Shown here one piece after another: positions 1 to 8,945 of a DNA stretch of 37,473 bases (within the stretch, counting starts at the first letter, position 1; each line of letters begins with the position of its first letter). The position numbers were made by a program, and so were the translations under genes. The notes beneath the pieces are model-generated. The model saw only the letters and a list, made by a program, of their open reading frames with translations, ran no database searches and had not been told where the DNA came from. This DNA is from Euglena gracilis (Eukaryota; Euglenozoa; Euglenophyceae; Euglenales; Euglenaceae), in assembly GCA_900893395.1 (NCBI GenBank), contig CAAHFI011106345.1, positions 1 to 37,473 on the forward strand. Direction: 5' to 3'.

Positions 1-339
1 GAGGTCCTCCGGGCGTGTGGGGACGGTGGTCGGGGGGAGTCGGCCGGCTGGGGAGGTTCCGCGGGGGTGTCCAGGCGGGGCGCTTGGGGGCGGGCAAGAG
101 GGTGAGGAGGGCGGCCTCCGCCTCGGCGGCCGATGGTGGCGGGGGGCGACGGGGAGAGGTCCAGGGACGTAGGGGCGACGGGGCACGTAGCGCTGTCCTA
201 CGCAAAAGAGCGAAGGATGTGCGTGTGCTCCGCCACCACCACAATCCCCGCACCCGCCGTCCCTCGCTCCACCTCCTGCCTCTCCCCTTATTGACCCCGT
301 CCCCGCCCCCCCTCTCCCGGGGCGGAGAAGTCCCACCAC
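1..339. other. GC-rich left flank, no recognised gene
   Basis: This stretch is G- and C-rich with short homopurine and homopyrimidine runs, including a pyrimidine-rich run at about 270-320 just beyond the chromodomain end of the minus-strand element. It would be the position of the element's 3' untranslated region, polypurine tract or LTR start. I could not match it to any sequence at the other end of the element, so no LTR is called. Short open frames here show no recognisable motif. Confidence 0.4.
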
Positions 340-520
340 CTCCAACGGAATCCCCTTGGCTGCACAATAATCCACCACATCCTCGTTGTAGGAGGGAAGA
401 AATCCGACCAGGCAGCCATTGGAGATCCGTCGGATCCCAATTTTTCCACCTCACCTGAAATTCCGGGACGCCCGTTTCCGGTGTTCCGGCTGCCCACATC
501 TCCTCCACCACCCACTCATC
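340..520 (-). pseudogene. chromodomain at the Pol carboxyl end (fossil)
   Basis: The minus strand carries EWVVEEMW near 500-520, then PEFQVRWKNWD and a following tryptophan near 418-455. This is the strand-aromatic pattern of a chromodomain, with V-E-x-hydrophobic opening, F-x-V-R-W-K and W. Chromodomains at the integrase end of chromoviruses bind modified histone tails and steer insertion into particular chromatin. Its position as the last domain of Pol, after the integrase barrel, is the expected one. Only part of the fold is visible and its far end is uncertain. Confidence 0.7.
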
Positions 521-589
521 CGGGCCCACCTCCAGGGGGCCGCCTTGTCGTTGAAATAGAAAAGTGGGAGGGGGTCGGTGGAGAACTCA

Positions 590-765
590 TCCTCCGTGTG
601 GAGCTTGAGTGGCTCCGGTGTGCCTCTTGGCGGGCCCCGGGGCCAGCTCCACCACATATGAGTGGCGACCCCGGCGGGCCACCACAGTCCCCCTTTTCCA
701 CTTGGTGGCCAACTTGTCTGTGCCCGGCTGTGTCTCGGGACGGTACCACACCTTGGCACCGACCT
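590..765 (-). pseudogene. integrase carboxyl-terminal barrel (GPY/F-like) (fossil)
   Basis: The segment opens with VGAKVWYRPE, followed by TDKLATKWKRG and GRHSYVVEL. This matches the small SH3-like barrel after the Ty3/gypsy integrase core, where a K-L-x-x-K-W-x-G-P-x-x-V pattern precedes an S-Y-x-V-x-L strand. The domain binds DNA non-specifically and helps hold the integration complex together. It sits between the catalytic core and the chromodomain, as expected. Motif order and position make the call fairly secure. Confidence 0.75.
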
Positions 766-819
766 CCAGGGGGGTGGGTCCCTTCTCTTGGCGTTGATGG
801 AAGCCCACCGTTTGGCGTG

Positions 820-1640
820 CAAGGCATTCAAGGTTAGGCCACCTTCTCGTCCATAGCCCGCATCCGTGCCATGAAGTCGGCTGCCCCCTCGGCCTCTCGT
901 GGGGGCTGGTGGGGCAGGCCTTGGAGTGGCCGGTGCCGCCCGAAGACCACCTCGTAGGGCGACAAGCCGGACTCCCCTGGCACATCGTGCAGGTGCCGGA
1001 GGGCCTTGGGTAACAGCACCACCCATGAGGCCTCCTTCTCCGACAGGTCAGCGATGAGCTTGGACAGGGTGTTCATCACCCGTTGGCCTGCCACCTCTGC
1101 CCGACCGTTGGCCTGGTGGTGGTAGGCCTGCCCGTAGGCACGCCTCACCCCCATGGCGGCGCACATTGTTTGCCACCAAGCCGAAGCAAAGTGGGGGCCA
1201 CGGTCCGAGGTCACCACAGAGGGCACCCCGAACATGTCCCAGTGGCGGAACATGGCCTTGGCCACCACCTCAGCTGTCAGGCCCTTGTACTTGTGGGGGG
1301 TGGCCACTGTCCACCCACTCTCACGGTCCACGCACAGGGCCAGGTAATCATACACCTGGCCCTCGTGGGTCACCTCAGGCATGGCGAACAGGTCCACTGC
1401 CACACTGTCCATGAGGAACGGTGGCACAGGGGTGGCTTCGAGAGCACACTTGAAAGGTGCTCGAGAGGGGTCACAGGCTTGGCAGATTTCACATTGCCGC
1501 TGGATGCCTTGGGTGATTTTCTCTCAGCCCCCCTTGGATCGCGAACCTGTACCACCGCCCCATCTGGTGCCAGAGCCTGGAGGCTCCTGGGTGGCCCGCG
1601 TCCCCGTGGTGGGCCCGGACCACGAGCCCCATCAGGCTGG
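820..1640 (-). pseudogene. Ty3/gypsy integrase: zinc-binding end and DD35E core (fossil)
   Basis: Integrase inserts the cDNA copy into the host genome. A histidine-rich HHGDAGHPG motif at about 1585-1615, with paired cysteines near 1470-1490, forms the HHCC zinc-binding end. The RNase H-fold core follows, with aspartate in VAVDLF (about 1392-1394), aspartate in TSDRGPHF (1203-1205) and glutamate in NGRAEVAGQ (1095-1097). The last two are separated by exactly 35 residues, giving the canonical DD35E triad. The YHHQANGRAE block and the LPKALRHLHD block are typical of Ty3/gypsy integrases. Its place downstream of RNase H excludes the Ty1/copia order. Confidence 0.93.
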
Positions 1641-1784
1641 TGGGCACACAGAGGAGCCCGTCCGTGTACATTTTGTCCCGTACAACGGACTCCCTCAGGC
1701 CACTCTCCTGCAGGGGCCTGCACACTTGCATAAACAGGCCCCCACACGGGCAATTTTCATATGCCCGTGACCAATCCCTGTCCA

Positions 1785-2290
1785 TCACTGGGATGGAGGG
1801 ATCCTCCTCCACCTCCTCCTGGGTGTGCACCCCCGTGTCTGGAGAAAGTGAAATTGGTTCCCCCAGGTTCCCCGAGATCCCCCCGTGGGGATCATCGATG
1901 GGGGGGTCAGCTGCAGGTCCTCACTCAGAACTCTTCGCCCCGGTTGGTGTTCCTCAGGTCCCCCCCTTCTTGCCGGCTGTTCATTCCCGAATTCATCCAC
2001 GAAAAGATGGGCACGTGGGGAACCTCGTGTCTCCCGCGTGTCCAACCCAGGTACCCCAGGTCCCTCCCCTCCCATGAGGATGGGACCCGAATCTCCCGAG
2101 GGGGCGTCCACAGGCCCCTCCCCCCCTGTGGGGTCAGGGCCAGGGCCCCCTGGCACTGAATCCTCAGCCCCCTCCCCCTCTGTGGGGCTGGGGCCAGGTC
2201 TGTGCTGTGCTGCTGTGTCTCTCCCACTGCGTGTTGTTACCGCCACGTGGAGTTCCTCCCCCCGTGCGGTGTCCCGCATTCTCGCTCTTC
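1785..2290 (-). pseudogene. Pro/Gly/Glu-rich linker between RNase H and integrase (fossil)
   Basis: The translation is low complexity and dominated by Pro, Gly, Glu and Asp, with degenerate repeats of a GP-x-P-x-GGEGP pattern at about 2050-2200. At its upstream edge is VAVTTRSGR. I recall similar short motifs after RNase H in algal Ty3-like polyproteins, but could not check this. No fold is apparent. It probably acts as a flexible spacer, perhaps carrying a polyprotein cleavage site, which is inference. Confidence 0.55.
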
Positions 2291-2299
2291 CCTCCGTTC

Positions 2300-2810
2300 T
2301 TCTTCGATCATGGCCCTCATTGCCTCATCATCCTCCTCGCTCCCGTGGAGGCTGATGTCGGCAAATGCCTTGGAGGCAGGATATGCCCATCTGCTGAGGG
2401 CATCCGCCACCACGTTTTCCTTTCCCGGATGTAGACCACGTGAAGGTCAAACCGGGAGAACATTTCATGCCAGCGTCCCCGCCTTCCCGCAGGTCCGCTG
2501 GGCGTGTCCAGGGTTTCCTTGGCCCAGGCCTCCAGGGACTTGTGGTCCGTGAGGACCAACACCGGCTGCAGGCCGATGTAGGAGGCCCATTTTGGAGGGC
2601 CAGGATGATGGCGTAGGTCTCCTTCTCTCGCGGAGACCAGCTTTCACCTGCCCAGCCGTGAGTTTCCTGGAGCAGAAGGCCACAGGCACGGTTTTCCGTG
2701 TGTGGCTCCACGGCTGTGGGCATCCCCTCTGTTGGCTCCAAAAACTGTTCAAGGGCTGCCCCCACCGCCTTGTCGCTCGCATCAACCCGGAGAATGAATG
2801 GCTGGTCCGG
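2300..2810 (-). pseudogene. RNase H domain of Pol (fossil)
   Basis: RNase H removes the RNA strand of the RNA:DNA hybrid during reverse transcription. The first catalytic aspartate lies in FILRVDASDKAVGAAL (about 2781-2783), glutamate in WSPREKETYAII (about 2621), and the next aspartate in VLTDHKSLEAW (about 2547). FSRFDLHVVYI follows, the Ty3/gypsy counterpart of the strand before the usual GKxNxxADxLSR end. Order and spacing fit the RNase H that follows the reverse transcriptase connection. The TDHKSL and DTPSGP style is one I associate with elements of dinoflagellates and other algae. Confidence 0.9.
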
Positions 2811-2929
2811 GTTGATGGTGTGGAGCTCCAATCCCCGGAGGAGCTCCTGCTTCAGGGCGGTGAAGGCCTCCCGTTCCACTTGGCCGAATTTCACAGGTTT
2901 TTTGCTGCCTTTTTTCCCTTCCACACGTC

Positions 2930-3800
2930 CCACCTTGAGGAGTTCCATCAGGGGGGCTGCATACCGGGCATACTCCTTCACGTAGCTGGAGTAGTAGTTG
3001 GTGAAGCCCAGAAAGCCCCTGAGGGCTGTGATCGTGCGGGGCTCCTCCCACTTCTCCAGCGCCATGAGTTTGCCCGGGCTGGCCTCCGTTTTCCTCCCCC
3101 CAGGATGTGGCCACAGAACTCCACTTCTCTTACGAAGAAGCGGCACTTGTTTTTGTCCACGACCAGGCGGTGTTCCCGCAGTGCCCCCAACACTCGCCTT
3201 ATGTCCTGGTCGTGTGCCTCCAGGGTAGCTTCCTCCGTGCCACACCACTCGTCCCCACGATGATGTCGTCAACATATGGGTTGGCGACATCAGCCACATC
3301 CCTCAGCGAGTAGTCGATCACCCGCTGAAAAATGGCCACTCCATTTTTCAGGCCCATCACGACCACACACCACTGCTTGGACCCTCGGGGGTGCTGCAGC
3401 AGGTGTATGGGCGTGAGTCTTCGTGCAGGGGCACCTGATGGAAGGCATCCTTGAGATCAAGGACGGAGAACAGGTACCTCCGTCCCTGGTTCACCAGGAT
3501 GTCTTCAATCCTGGGGAGGGGGTAAGCATCCGTCACTGTGGCCTCGTTTAATGCCCGGAAATCCACAACCCCACGCCACTTCCCCTGTTTCTTGGCCACC
3601 ACGAATGTGGGGCTGCTCCAGGCACTTGGCACCCCCTCCTCCACCTTCTTGTCCCGAACCCACTCATCCACTAGGTCACACAAGGCCCTGTGCCTCTCCC
3701 CCGTCAGGTGGATGGGCCTCTGTTTCTTTGCCACAGATCCCGGTTTTAATTCGATTTTCCCTTCCCCCAGGGGCCCCCGAACGATTCTTTCCCCCAAATC
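2930..3800 (-). pseudogene. Ty3/gypsy reverse transcriptase (fossil)
   Basis: This domain copies the element RNA to DNA. In order, it shows WSSPTFVVAKK (about 3588-3620), RGVVDFRALNEATV, YPLPRIEDIL, LFSVLDLKDAFHQVPL with the first catalytic aspartate at about 3456-3458, and PYVDDII with the YVDD box at 3265-3276. The thumb/connection block GFLGFTNYY near 3000 is followed by YARYAAPLMELLK. All are standard Ty3/gypsy landmarks in the expected spacing. The protease lies upstream and RNase H downstream. Confidence 0.95.
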
Positions 3801-4222
3801 CTGTCTCGGAGAACCTCCCCCTCGAAGTCCCTCCGGAGGGCTGCCCGGAGCTCCTCAGCCCGCTGGCTGGTCACCTGTTCCCCTTCGGGAACAAGGATGA
3901 CCCCTTGGGCTGCCCGTGCTTCGACCTCCCGGGCTGCCCGCAGGAGTTCCTTGGCCACTGTCTCCTGGGTCGCCTCATCCTCGTGCAGGGGGTTTTCCTC
4001 CCACTCAGGCTCCTCGGTGTCCTCCCCCAGGGCTGCCTCTGGCAAAGCAAGCCGCAGTGCTCTGACTTTTTCCACCATTTTCAGGTATCTCACTCGCTTT
4101 TGTGCCTTTTTGTGGGCTGCTGGCTGAACTTGCTCACCCTCCGCATCATGTCCCCGAAGGAGGACCACCTGCTCTCCCCTCAATGCCAAGGCTCGGAGAT
4201 GTGGAAACACCCCGAGCTGGTT
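3800..4222 (-). pseudogene. charged spacer between protease and reverse transcriptase (fossil)
   Basis: The minus-strand translation is rich in Glu, Ala, Arg and Lys and looks largely helical, with stretches such as RAAREVEARAAQGV and RAEELRAALRRDF. It joins the protease to the reverse transcriptase amino end. No catalytic motif is visible. Comparable charged spacers occur at this position in many Ty3/gypsy polyproteins. Confidence 0.5.
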
Positions 4223-4600
4223 TTCCTCCAGCCACGGAAAGCCGATGATGGCCTCCACGTGGATGTCTGCCTCATAGAAGGAGGCTGGGGCCGTCCACAG
4301 GGCCCCTTCCCCCTGACCCAGGCCCCCTCCCGCCGGAGGACCAGGCCCAGGGTTGCCTCACGTTCCCCCCCTTCCATCTTGGCTCCACTAGCCGTCACCA
4401 GGGACAGGGGCTTGGGGGCAGGCAGGAGGTATGTGCTGGGTAGCATGCCTCTTCGGACCAGGTTCACCTCTGCCCCTGTGTCAATGAGGGCGTTGATGAA
4501 GTGGGTCTGTCCGTCTGGCCCCCTGGCCTGCACCCGCATCAGCAGCTGCCGTTCACTGGCACCCTGCCCCACCTCACGGAGCAAGACCGAGGGCACCCCT
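4223..4600 (-). pseudogene. retropepsin-type aspartic protease (fossil)
   Basis: The active-site loop is NALIDTGAEVNLV, with DTGA at 4471-4482. A hydrophobic strand and flap region follow, then IIGFPWLEE at about 4225-4255, which corresponds to the I-(I/L)-G-x-x-W-L segment near the carboxyl end of retropepsins. The enzyme cuts the Gag-Pol polyprotein. The size of about 125 residues is normal for the family. It lies directly upstream of the Pol enzymes, but the methylase-like domains separate it from the Gag zinc knuckle. Confidence 0.88.
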
Positions 4601-4699
4601 CGCTCTGTCTGGGGGTCCCGCTCTGGCTCCGGAGACCCGGCAGCGTGGGCCTCCGGTGCCGGTGCTGTGGCCAGGTCACGGATGAGCGCCTCTGGGATC

Positions 4700-5275
4700 C
4701 GATATTTCAGGTGCCTGGGCAGGTTTTGGTGTTTGCTGCTGAGCCGAATTTTGTGCCGTCCCTTTCGTCCCCCTCAGGTACTGGGCTTTCCAGGTTGGTG
4801 CAGGTCCGGCCGTCACACACCCGTGGCCGGAGACCCAGGACATGGGGGCTGCCCCATATCCTGGTGGGCTTCTGGTAGCCCCAGTCTGCATACTGGCAGT
4901 AATCCACGTCCACGTGTGGGATCCCTGCCATGTACCTGCGGGTCCGCAGGTACCGTACCGGGGGTTTTCCAGCCACCACCGCCGTGGGCGGAGGTACTGA
5001 TGATGGCCAGGGCCCGCTGCACCAGCCGATCAGCCAATTTAAAATCCGTTCCCTGGTGGTCAGGGCCAGGCTGAATTCGGTGCAGGGGACCCCGCACACC
5101 ACCACCTCAAAATCCCCAGGCTGGAACTGTTTTTTAAAATTCCATTTTAGCACGTCAACACAAATGTCTGGCCGCCACCTGGGGTCCACGTCCACCGACG
5201 TGACCTGGTAACCCAGGCTGCGGTAGACGTCCCCACTGAACCTGTCCCGCAGAACAGGTCCAGCATCCGCCTGGG
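4700..5275 (-). pseudogene. SAM-dependent DNA methylase-like domain (cytosine-C5-like) captured by the element (fossil)
   Basis: The segment starts with MLDLFCGTGSVG (about 5231-5266), the glycine-rich SAM-binding loop (motif I) of Rossmann methyltransferases. VDVDP at 5181-5195 fits the acidic ribose-binding end of strand 2. GVPCTEFS (about 5070-5093) has a Pro-Cys at the place of the catalytic cysteine of C5-cytosine methylases. DYCQYADWGYQKPTRIW (about 4860-4905) resembles the Y-x-K-x-T-R-x-W block of phage-like and algal members of this group. Capture of cytosine methylases by eukaryotic retrotransposons is known in dinoflagellates and charophyte algae. Substrate and activity cannot be judged from sequence alone; a divergent methylase of another base specificity is possible. 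Confidence 0.68.
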
Positions 5276-5399
5276 CTGGTCCGCTCTCCCCACCTGCCCC
5301 AGGTGTGCCGGCTTGACCTCCCCTGTGGCCCCCCGGTCCCTGGGGGTGGCCCTGAAAAATGTGTCCCGAACCTGGTTTTTTTCTCCCTCCCCCTTCGTG

Positions 5400-5870
5400 T
5401 CACCTCCTCCAGCGTGCACCGGTCTGGGTGCCCACACAGCAAAAAGGCTGTGATGGGCCACTTGGTCCCCCGGCACAACTCCTCCCCTCTGCCGAAAAAT
5501 CGTGTTCCCTGAGGGAACGTGACTTGGCGCACTGCCAAGCCCCTGGCCTCCCTGTACCAACGCCGCCCGGCCACCTGGGGATCACCAGGATGGCATGGGC
5601 CTGATCCCTCCTGATTTTTTCGAGAACCTCCTGTATTTTTTTATAAGGTGGGTTGATCCACAAAACCTCCCTGCCCCAGTCCTGTTTGAAGGCATCTTCT
5701 CCCTCCCTGCTCCCTGGCCCCCACCAGCGGACAAACCTGCGGTTTTCTTTGGCAGAAAAGGCGTCGACCTCCGGCTGGACCCCAGGCGGCGGAGTACGTC
5801 CCTGACGTACTCCTCCCGGACGTGGTAGTCCTGGGAGATCCACCGGGAGGGCGACCTCCCAAACCCTGAG
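5400..5870 (-). pseudogene. Dam-like N6-adenine methylase domain with NPPY motif (fossil)
   Basis: Visible in order are SQDYHVREEYVRDVLRRLG, VDAFSAKEN (about 5740-5768), GEDAFKQDW, LWINPPY (NPPY at 5643-5654) and ILVIPRWPG (about 5565-5590). D-x-(A/F)-x-x-x-x-N, D-x-x-x-x-DW, (W/Y)xNPP(Y/F) and a strand ending in P-x-W-P form the pattern of phage-type Dam domains. Related domains accompany reverse transcriptase in DIRS-type elements. NPPY is the catalytic loop of amino-methylases (D/N-P-P-Y/F), which act on adenine N6 or cytosine N4. Here the domain lies between Gag and the second methylase-like domain. It could also be an inactive structural relative, as such domains in retroelements have no settled role. 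Confidence 0.62.
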
Positions 5871-6330
5871 GAACGGGCTGGGAGTGGTGCTGGGGCTGGC
5901 TGTGGTGTGGGGGCTGAGGTGGAAGGTGCGGTCCTGACGCACCTCACCTGGCGAATCGAAAAACCTGAATCCCTTTCCGTGCTGGGGGCGGTTTCATCCG
6001 TGCCCTTGCTGGTTTGGGGAACGTTGATGACCTCCCTCGCTGCCTCCCTGATTGATGCCTGTGAGAGCGTTTTGTTTTTTTCTTTTTTTTTTTTGTTTTG
6101 TGTTTTTCCCCTCCCTTCCTGGTGTTGTGATCTGCGGTAGACTGGGTGTGCTGGAACCCGAAGACCCCTGGGCGGCTTGCTGCGGAGGGCCAGCCGCCTT
6201 GTGTCCCTTCTCCCTTTGTCCCGTGCCTGAACTGACCCGAGCCCCCCCTGGACTGCCCTCACTGGTGAAAAGCGCAGACCAGGGGTTGGCAGAGTCGAAT
6301 GAGAGGGCCTGCTGGCCCCCCCAGCCCCTT
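5870..6330 (-). pseudogene. low-complexity linker between zinc knuckle and methylase-like domains (fossil)
   Basis: The minus-strand translation is Pro/Ser/Thr-rich near 5870-6000, and Lys/Asn-rich near 6070-6110 where the DNA is an oligo-A tract. No domain motif is seen. It probably links Gag to the methylase-like region. Confidence 0.4.
6069..6108. repeat. oligo-T/oligo-A low-complexity tract
   Basis: The plus strand is almost entirely T with occasional G and C for about 40 bases, including one uninterrupted run of 11 or more T. It is conspicuous in an otherwise GC-rich element. On the coding strand it gives a lysine-rich stretch. Such runs are prone to replication slippage and base-calling error. 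Confidence 0.85.
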
Positions 6331-6539
6331 TTCGTGTCTCAGTCAGGGGGGCTGGGGGGACCGTGCAGGTTCAGGTCCGGATCTGCCTTTGGACCTTCCC
6401 TTGACCAAAACCCAACCCTCTCCGTGAGCCTGTTCCTTACCCCCCTTCCGAGGGCCGTGCTGGGGGCACCCTGGGCCCCCGTCCCCTCCCTTCTGGCCCC
6501 CGCTTTTTCAGGCACTCCCCCGCCGTGGGGGTGTGGACG

Positions 6540-6690
6540 CCCCTTCCCCTTTCCCTTTCTCCACCAGCACTGTCGTGCCAGATGTCCCGTTTTCCCGCAC
6601 TCATAACATTTTTCCAGGGCATTCCCGAGACCAGTGATCTGTGGCCCCGCACTGGCTGCAGGGCTGGTCCACCGAGGGGCCACTCCGGGG
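6540..6690 (-). pseudogene. Gag nucleocapsid CCHC zinc knuckle (fossil)
   Basis: CYECGKTGHLARQC at about 6567-6608 is an exact C-x2-C-x4-H-x4-C zinc knuckle, which binds genomic RNA during particle assembly. It is flanked by Pro/Gly-rich and basic residues, including WWRKGKGKGR immediately after the last cysteine, typical of nucleocapsid. Only one knuckle is visible. It marks the carboxyl part of Gag. Confidence 0.92.
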
Positions 6691-7080
6691 GCTCCTCGGG
6701 GGGTTTGTTCCCTGTTGGTGGCTGGGTGAGGGGTTGGGGACCTGGCTGGGCGAAAATCTGGGCCGCCCTTGCCAGCCCCTTGCCGAACCCCTTCCCCTTT
6801 TGCCCCGGGCTGGGTGACCTGCGTCCCTCCCGTCCCTTTCCAGGTGACCCGCCCCGGTGCCGTGATTGCCTGTCCTGTGGCCCCTCAGGGCCTTTGGGGG
6901 GTCCCGCTTTTGCTCCTCCCTCAGCTGGCTGTGAAACCGTTTTCTGGGGCTGGGCTGGCCTGGCTTCCTGGGATTTTACCTCAGAGACTGAAAAATTGTC
7001 GAGGCCCCCAGCCCAGTGGTCCTCCTGGTGGGCTGGGACCCCCCGTCCACCCCAAGAACGGCCATAGCTGTCAGACCGTT
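6690..7080 (-). pseudogene. Pro/Gly/Lys-rich Gag spacer upstream of the knuckle (fossil)
   Basis: The translation is rich in Pro, Gly, Gln and Lys (for example GRRSPSPGQKGKGFGKG near 6800), typical of a disordered, basic RNA-binding spacer between capsid and nucleocapsid. No catalytic or structural motif is visible. Confidence 0.5.
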
Positions 7081-7830
7081 CCTGGCACCGCAGCTCATTT
7101 TCAGCGTGTCGAAAAACCTCTTCCAATCCCAGCTTTGTTTCGTGGGGGGTGATTTTCACTGTATTGCCCCCCTGCAGCGTGGCCCCGTTCCTCATCATCA
7201 GCCTCTCCAGCGCCCGCCGGCTGTAGAGCTTGATGAGGAAGGAGTCCCGGTGTGCCCTGACTGTCACCGGCTCCCCTCACCCACAGCCTCCTGGGCGAGT
7301 TGTGTTGCCTTTTCCGCCGTCAACCCAGGGATGTGCCACAGCCGCACTGTGGGCGCATCCTGATTTTTTCGGTCTGCTCCCTGATTATTGCCCTACGCAT
7401 GGAATCTGGGAGCTGCTGCAAAACCAGGCCTGTGCTTCCTCCTCAGAGGGGTTTTCCATCCGGCAGAAAATTAATTTAAACTGACTTTCATATTCACGCC
7501 ACGCTGGGAGGGTTAACTTGCCCGTGTTTGCCGGCTGAGGGCCCTGAGCTGCTCATGCAGCGAGGCCTGGATGTCACCGCCGTATTTCTGGGCCAGCCAG
7601 TTCCAGAAATCCTGGAACCTGACCCGTTCCCCCATCTCCTGTCGCCGCTGGAGTTCCAGCCGGCTGCTGTGGTCCAGGCAGCCGGTCAGAACAAGCATTT
7701 TAAATTCCTCCCCCACTGGCTGTCCCATGGAAACCTGCTGCATGTAAAGCTGAAATTTTACTGAAAAATCATGAAAATCCCTTTCAGCTCTGGTTTTACA
7801 AGGTCTTTGGTGAGGAGTGTCGCCAGCGGC
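7080..7830 (-). pseudogene. Gag capsid-like region (fossil)
   Basis: Helical segments rich in hydrophobic and charged residues include FHDFSVKFQLYMQQ (about 7740-7790), FWNWLAQKYGGDI (about 7575-7615) and LGLEEVFRHAENELRC (about 7080-7130). The layout of a helical bundle followed by a charged helix and then the knuckle is that of Ty3/gypsy capsid. Sequence identity across Gag families is low, so the call rests on position and style, not on diagnostic residues. Confidence 0.6.
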
Positions 7831-8945
7831 CCCAAAAACATGCTGGCTGCTGGGCTGGGGGCTGCTGGCGCCACGTGGACCGGAGCTGCCTGGACCCCCC
7901 GGACCCAGGCTCCCGTGTCCTGGGACCCAAAGGCCAGAGGGGCAGCGCTGCACGATGCTGCCCCAGCCTCAGGGGCCCAGGCGAAAGGGTCCATTGCCCC
8001 CGTGAACTCCCCTCCTGCGGGGAACCCACGGGGCTGGGGGGCCACTGGTGCTCGGCTGATTTCACCCCAGGTTGATCCCTGCCCTGGCCCTGTAGATCTG
8101 CTGTGCCTGCTGCCTGTGGTTTCGCTGTGCTGGACTGTCCCGTTGTTCGTGAATTTTGCTGAGACTGTTGCTGCTGCTCCTGGGCTCCCAACCTGGCCAA
8201 AAAATTAAAAAATCCGTGAGCCTTAATCTGGCGTTCCGCTTCCTCCCAATCCACCCCCTGGAACCCGAACGTGCCAGGTGTCTGGGCAGCTGGGGTCCCT
8301 CCAGCAGCGGGGACCTGGACCGGACTGCCCCCCGCAGCCATGGGACCCTGGGGCTGGCTGCCCCCCGCAGCCATGGGCCCTGGGGCTGGCTGCCCCCCGC
8401 AGCCATGGGGCCCTGGGGCTGGCTGCCCCCCGCAGCCATGGGACCCTGGGGCTGGCTGCCCCTTGGTGCCGAAGGCCCTGGCTGGGGTGCTGCCCCCCTG
8501 CCGAAGAACCAGGGACAACACTCCTGCCCCTCTGGGGGCCAGAACCCGAAAACCCACTGGGAAAAACTGCAGTCACAGAAGCTGGGCCCGGGGATACCAC
8601 TTCCCCGGGTGTGTGGGCCACTGCCTCCGCTGCCCCGCTGCTGGGGCCAGCAGAGAGCCCCTGGGGGGCCACAGGCCCCTTGCCTCCCAGCAGCTGGGAT
8701 GGACTGGGAGCTGGTGCTGGGGGCCAGGAGGCATATTGCCCCCCGCGGCACCCGAGCCATTGGCACTCTGGGCCCCCGGCGTGGACTGGTCTGGGGTCTG
8801 TGGTTGCCGGGGGCACTCTGGCTTCGGGGCCTCGGGGGTCCTCGCTCTCCGGCCCCACTCCTCTGGGTGGCTGCGGTAGCTCCTGGATGGGGGGGCAAAA
8901 AATTTCAAAATTTTCGATTTTCTTTTCCAAAACGAAAAGCCGATT
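7830..8945 (-). pseudogene. Pro/Gly/Ala-rich Gag spacer (fossil)
   Basis: Over 1 kb encodes a Pro-, Gly-, Ala- and Gln-rich low-complexity region on the minus strand between the coiled coils and the capsid-like part. It includes the four-copy minisatellite at 8325-8455. It looks intrinsically disordered. The same region is open on the plus strand for over 250 codons, but that translation is also low complexity and carries no domain, so I take it as a compositional shadow. Confidence 0.5.
8325..8455. repeat. 33-bp minisatellite, four copies, inside gag
   Basis: Four near-identical copies begin at 8325, 8358, 8390 and 8423, each containing CCCCGCAGCCATGGG followed by CCTGGGGCTGG. On the coding strand the unit corresponds to an 11-residue Pro/Gly/Gln repeat (QPAPGxHGCGG-like). 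The high identity between copies implies recent expansion or conversion relative to the age of the element. Confidence 0.9.

Noticed and set aside
15-458. Plus-strand open frame at the left edge
   Set aside because: Low-complexity Gly/Arg then Pro-rich translation with no domain, overlapping the chromodomain region on the other strand.
3551-5074. 507-codon plus-strand open frame
   Set aside because: It lies opposite clear protease, reverse transcriptase and methylase-like motifs on the minus strand, and its own translation is Pro/Ser/Arg-rich without motifs. It is a GC-rich shadow.
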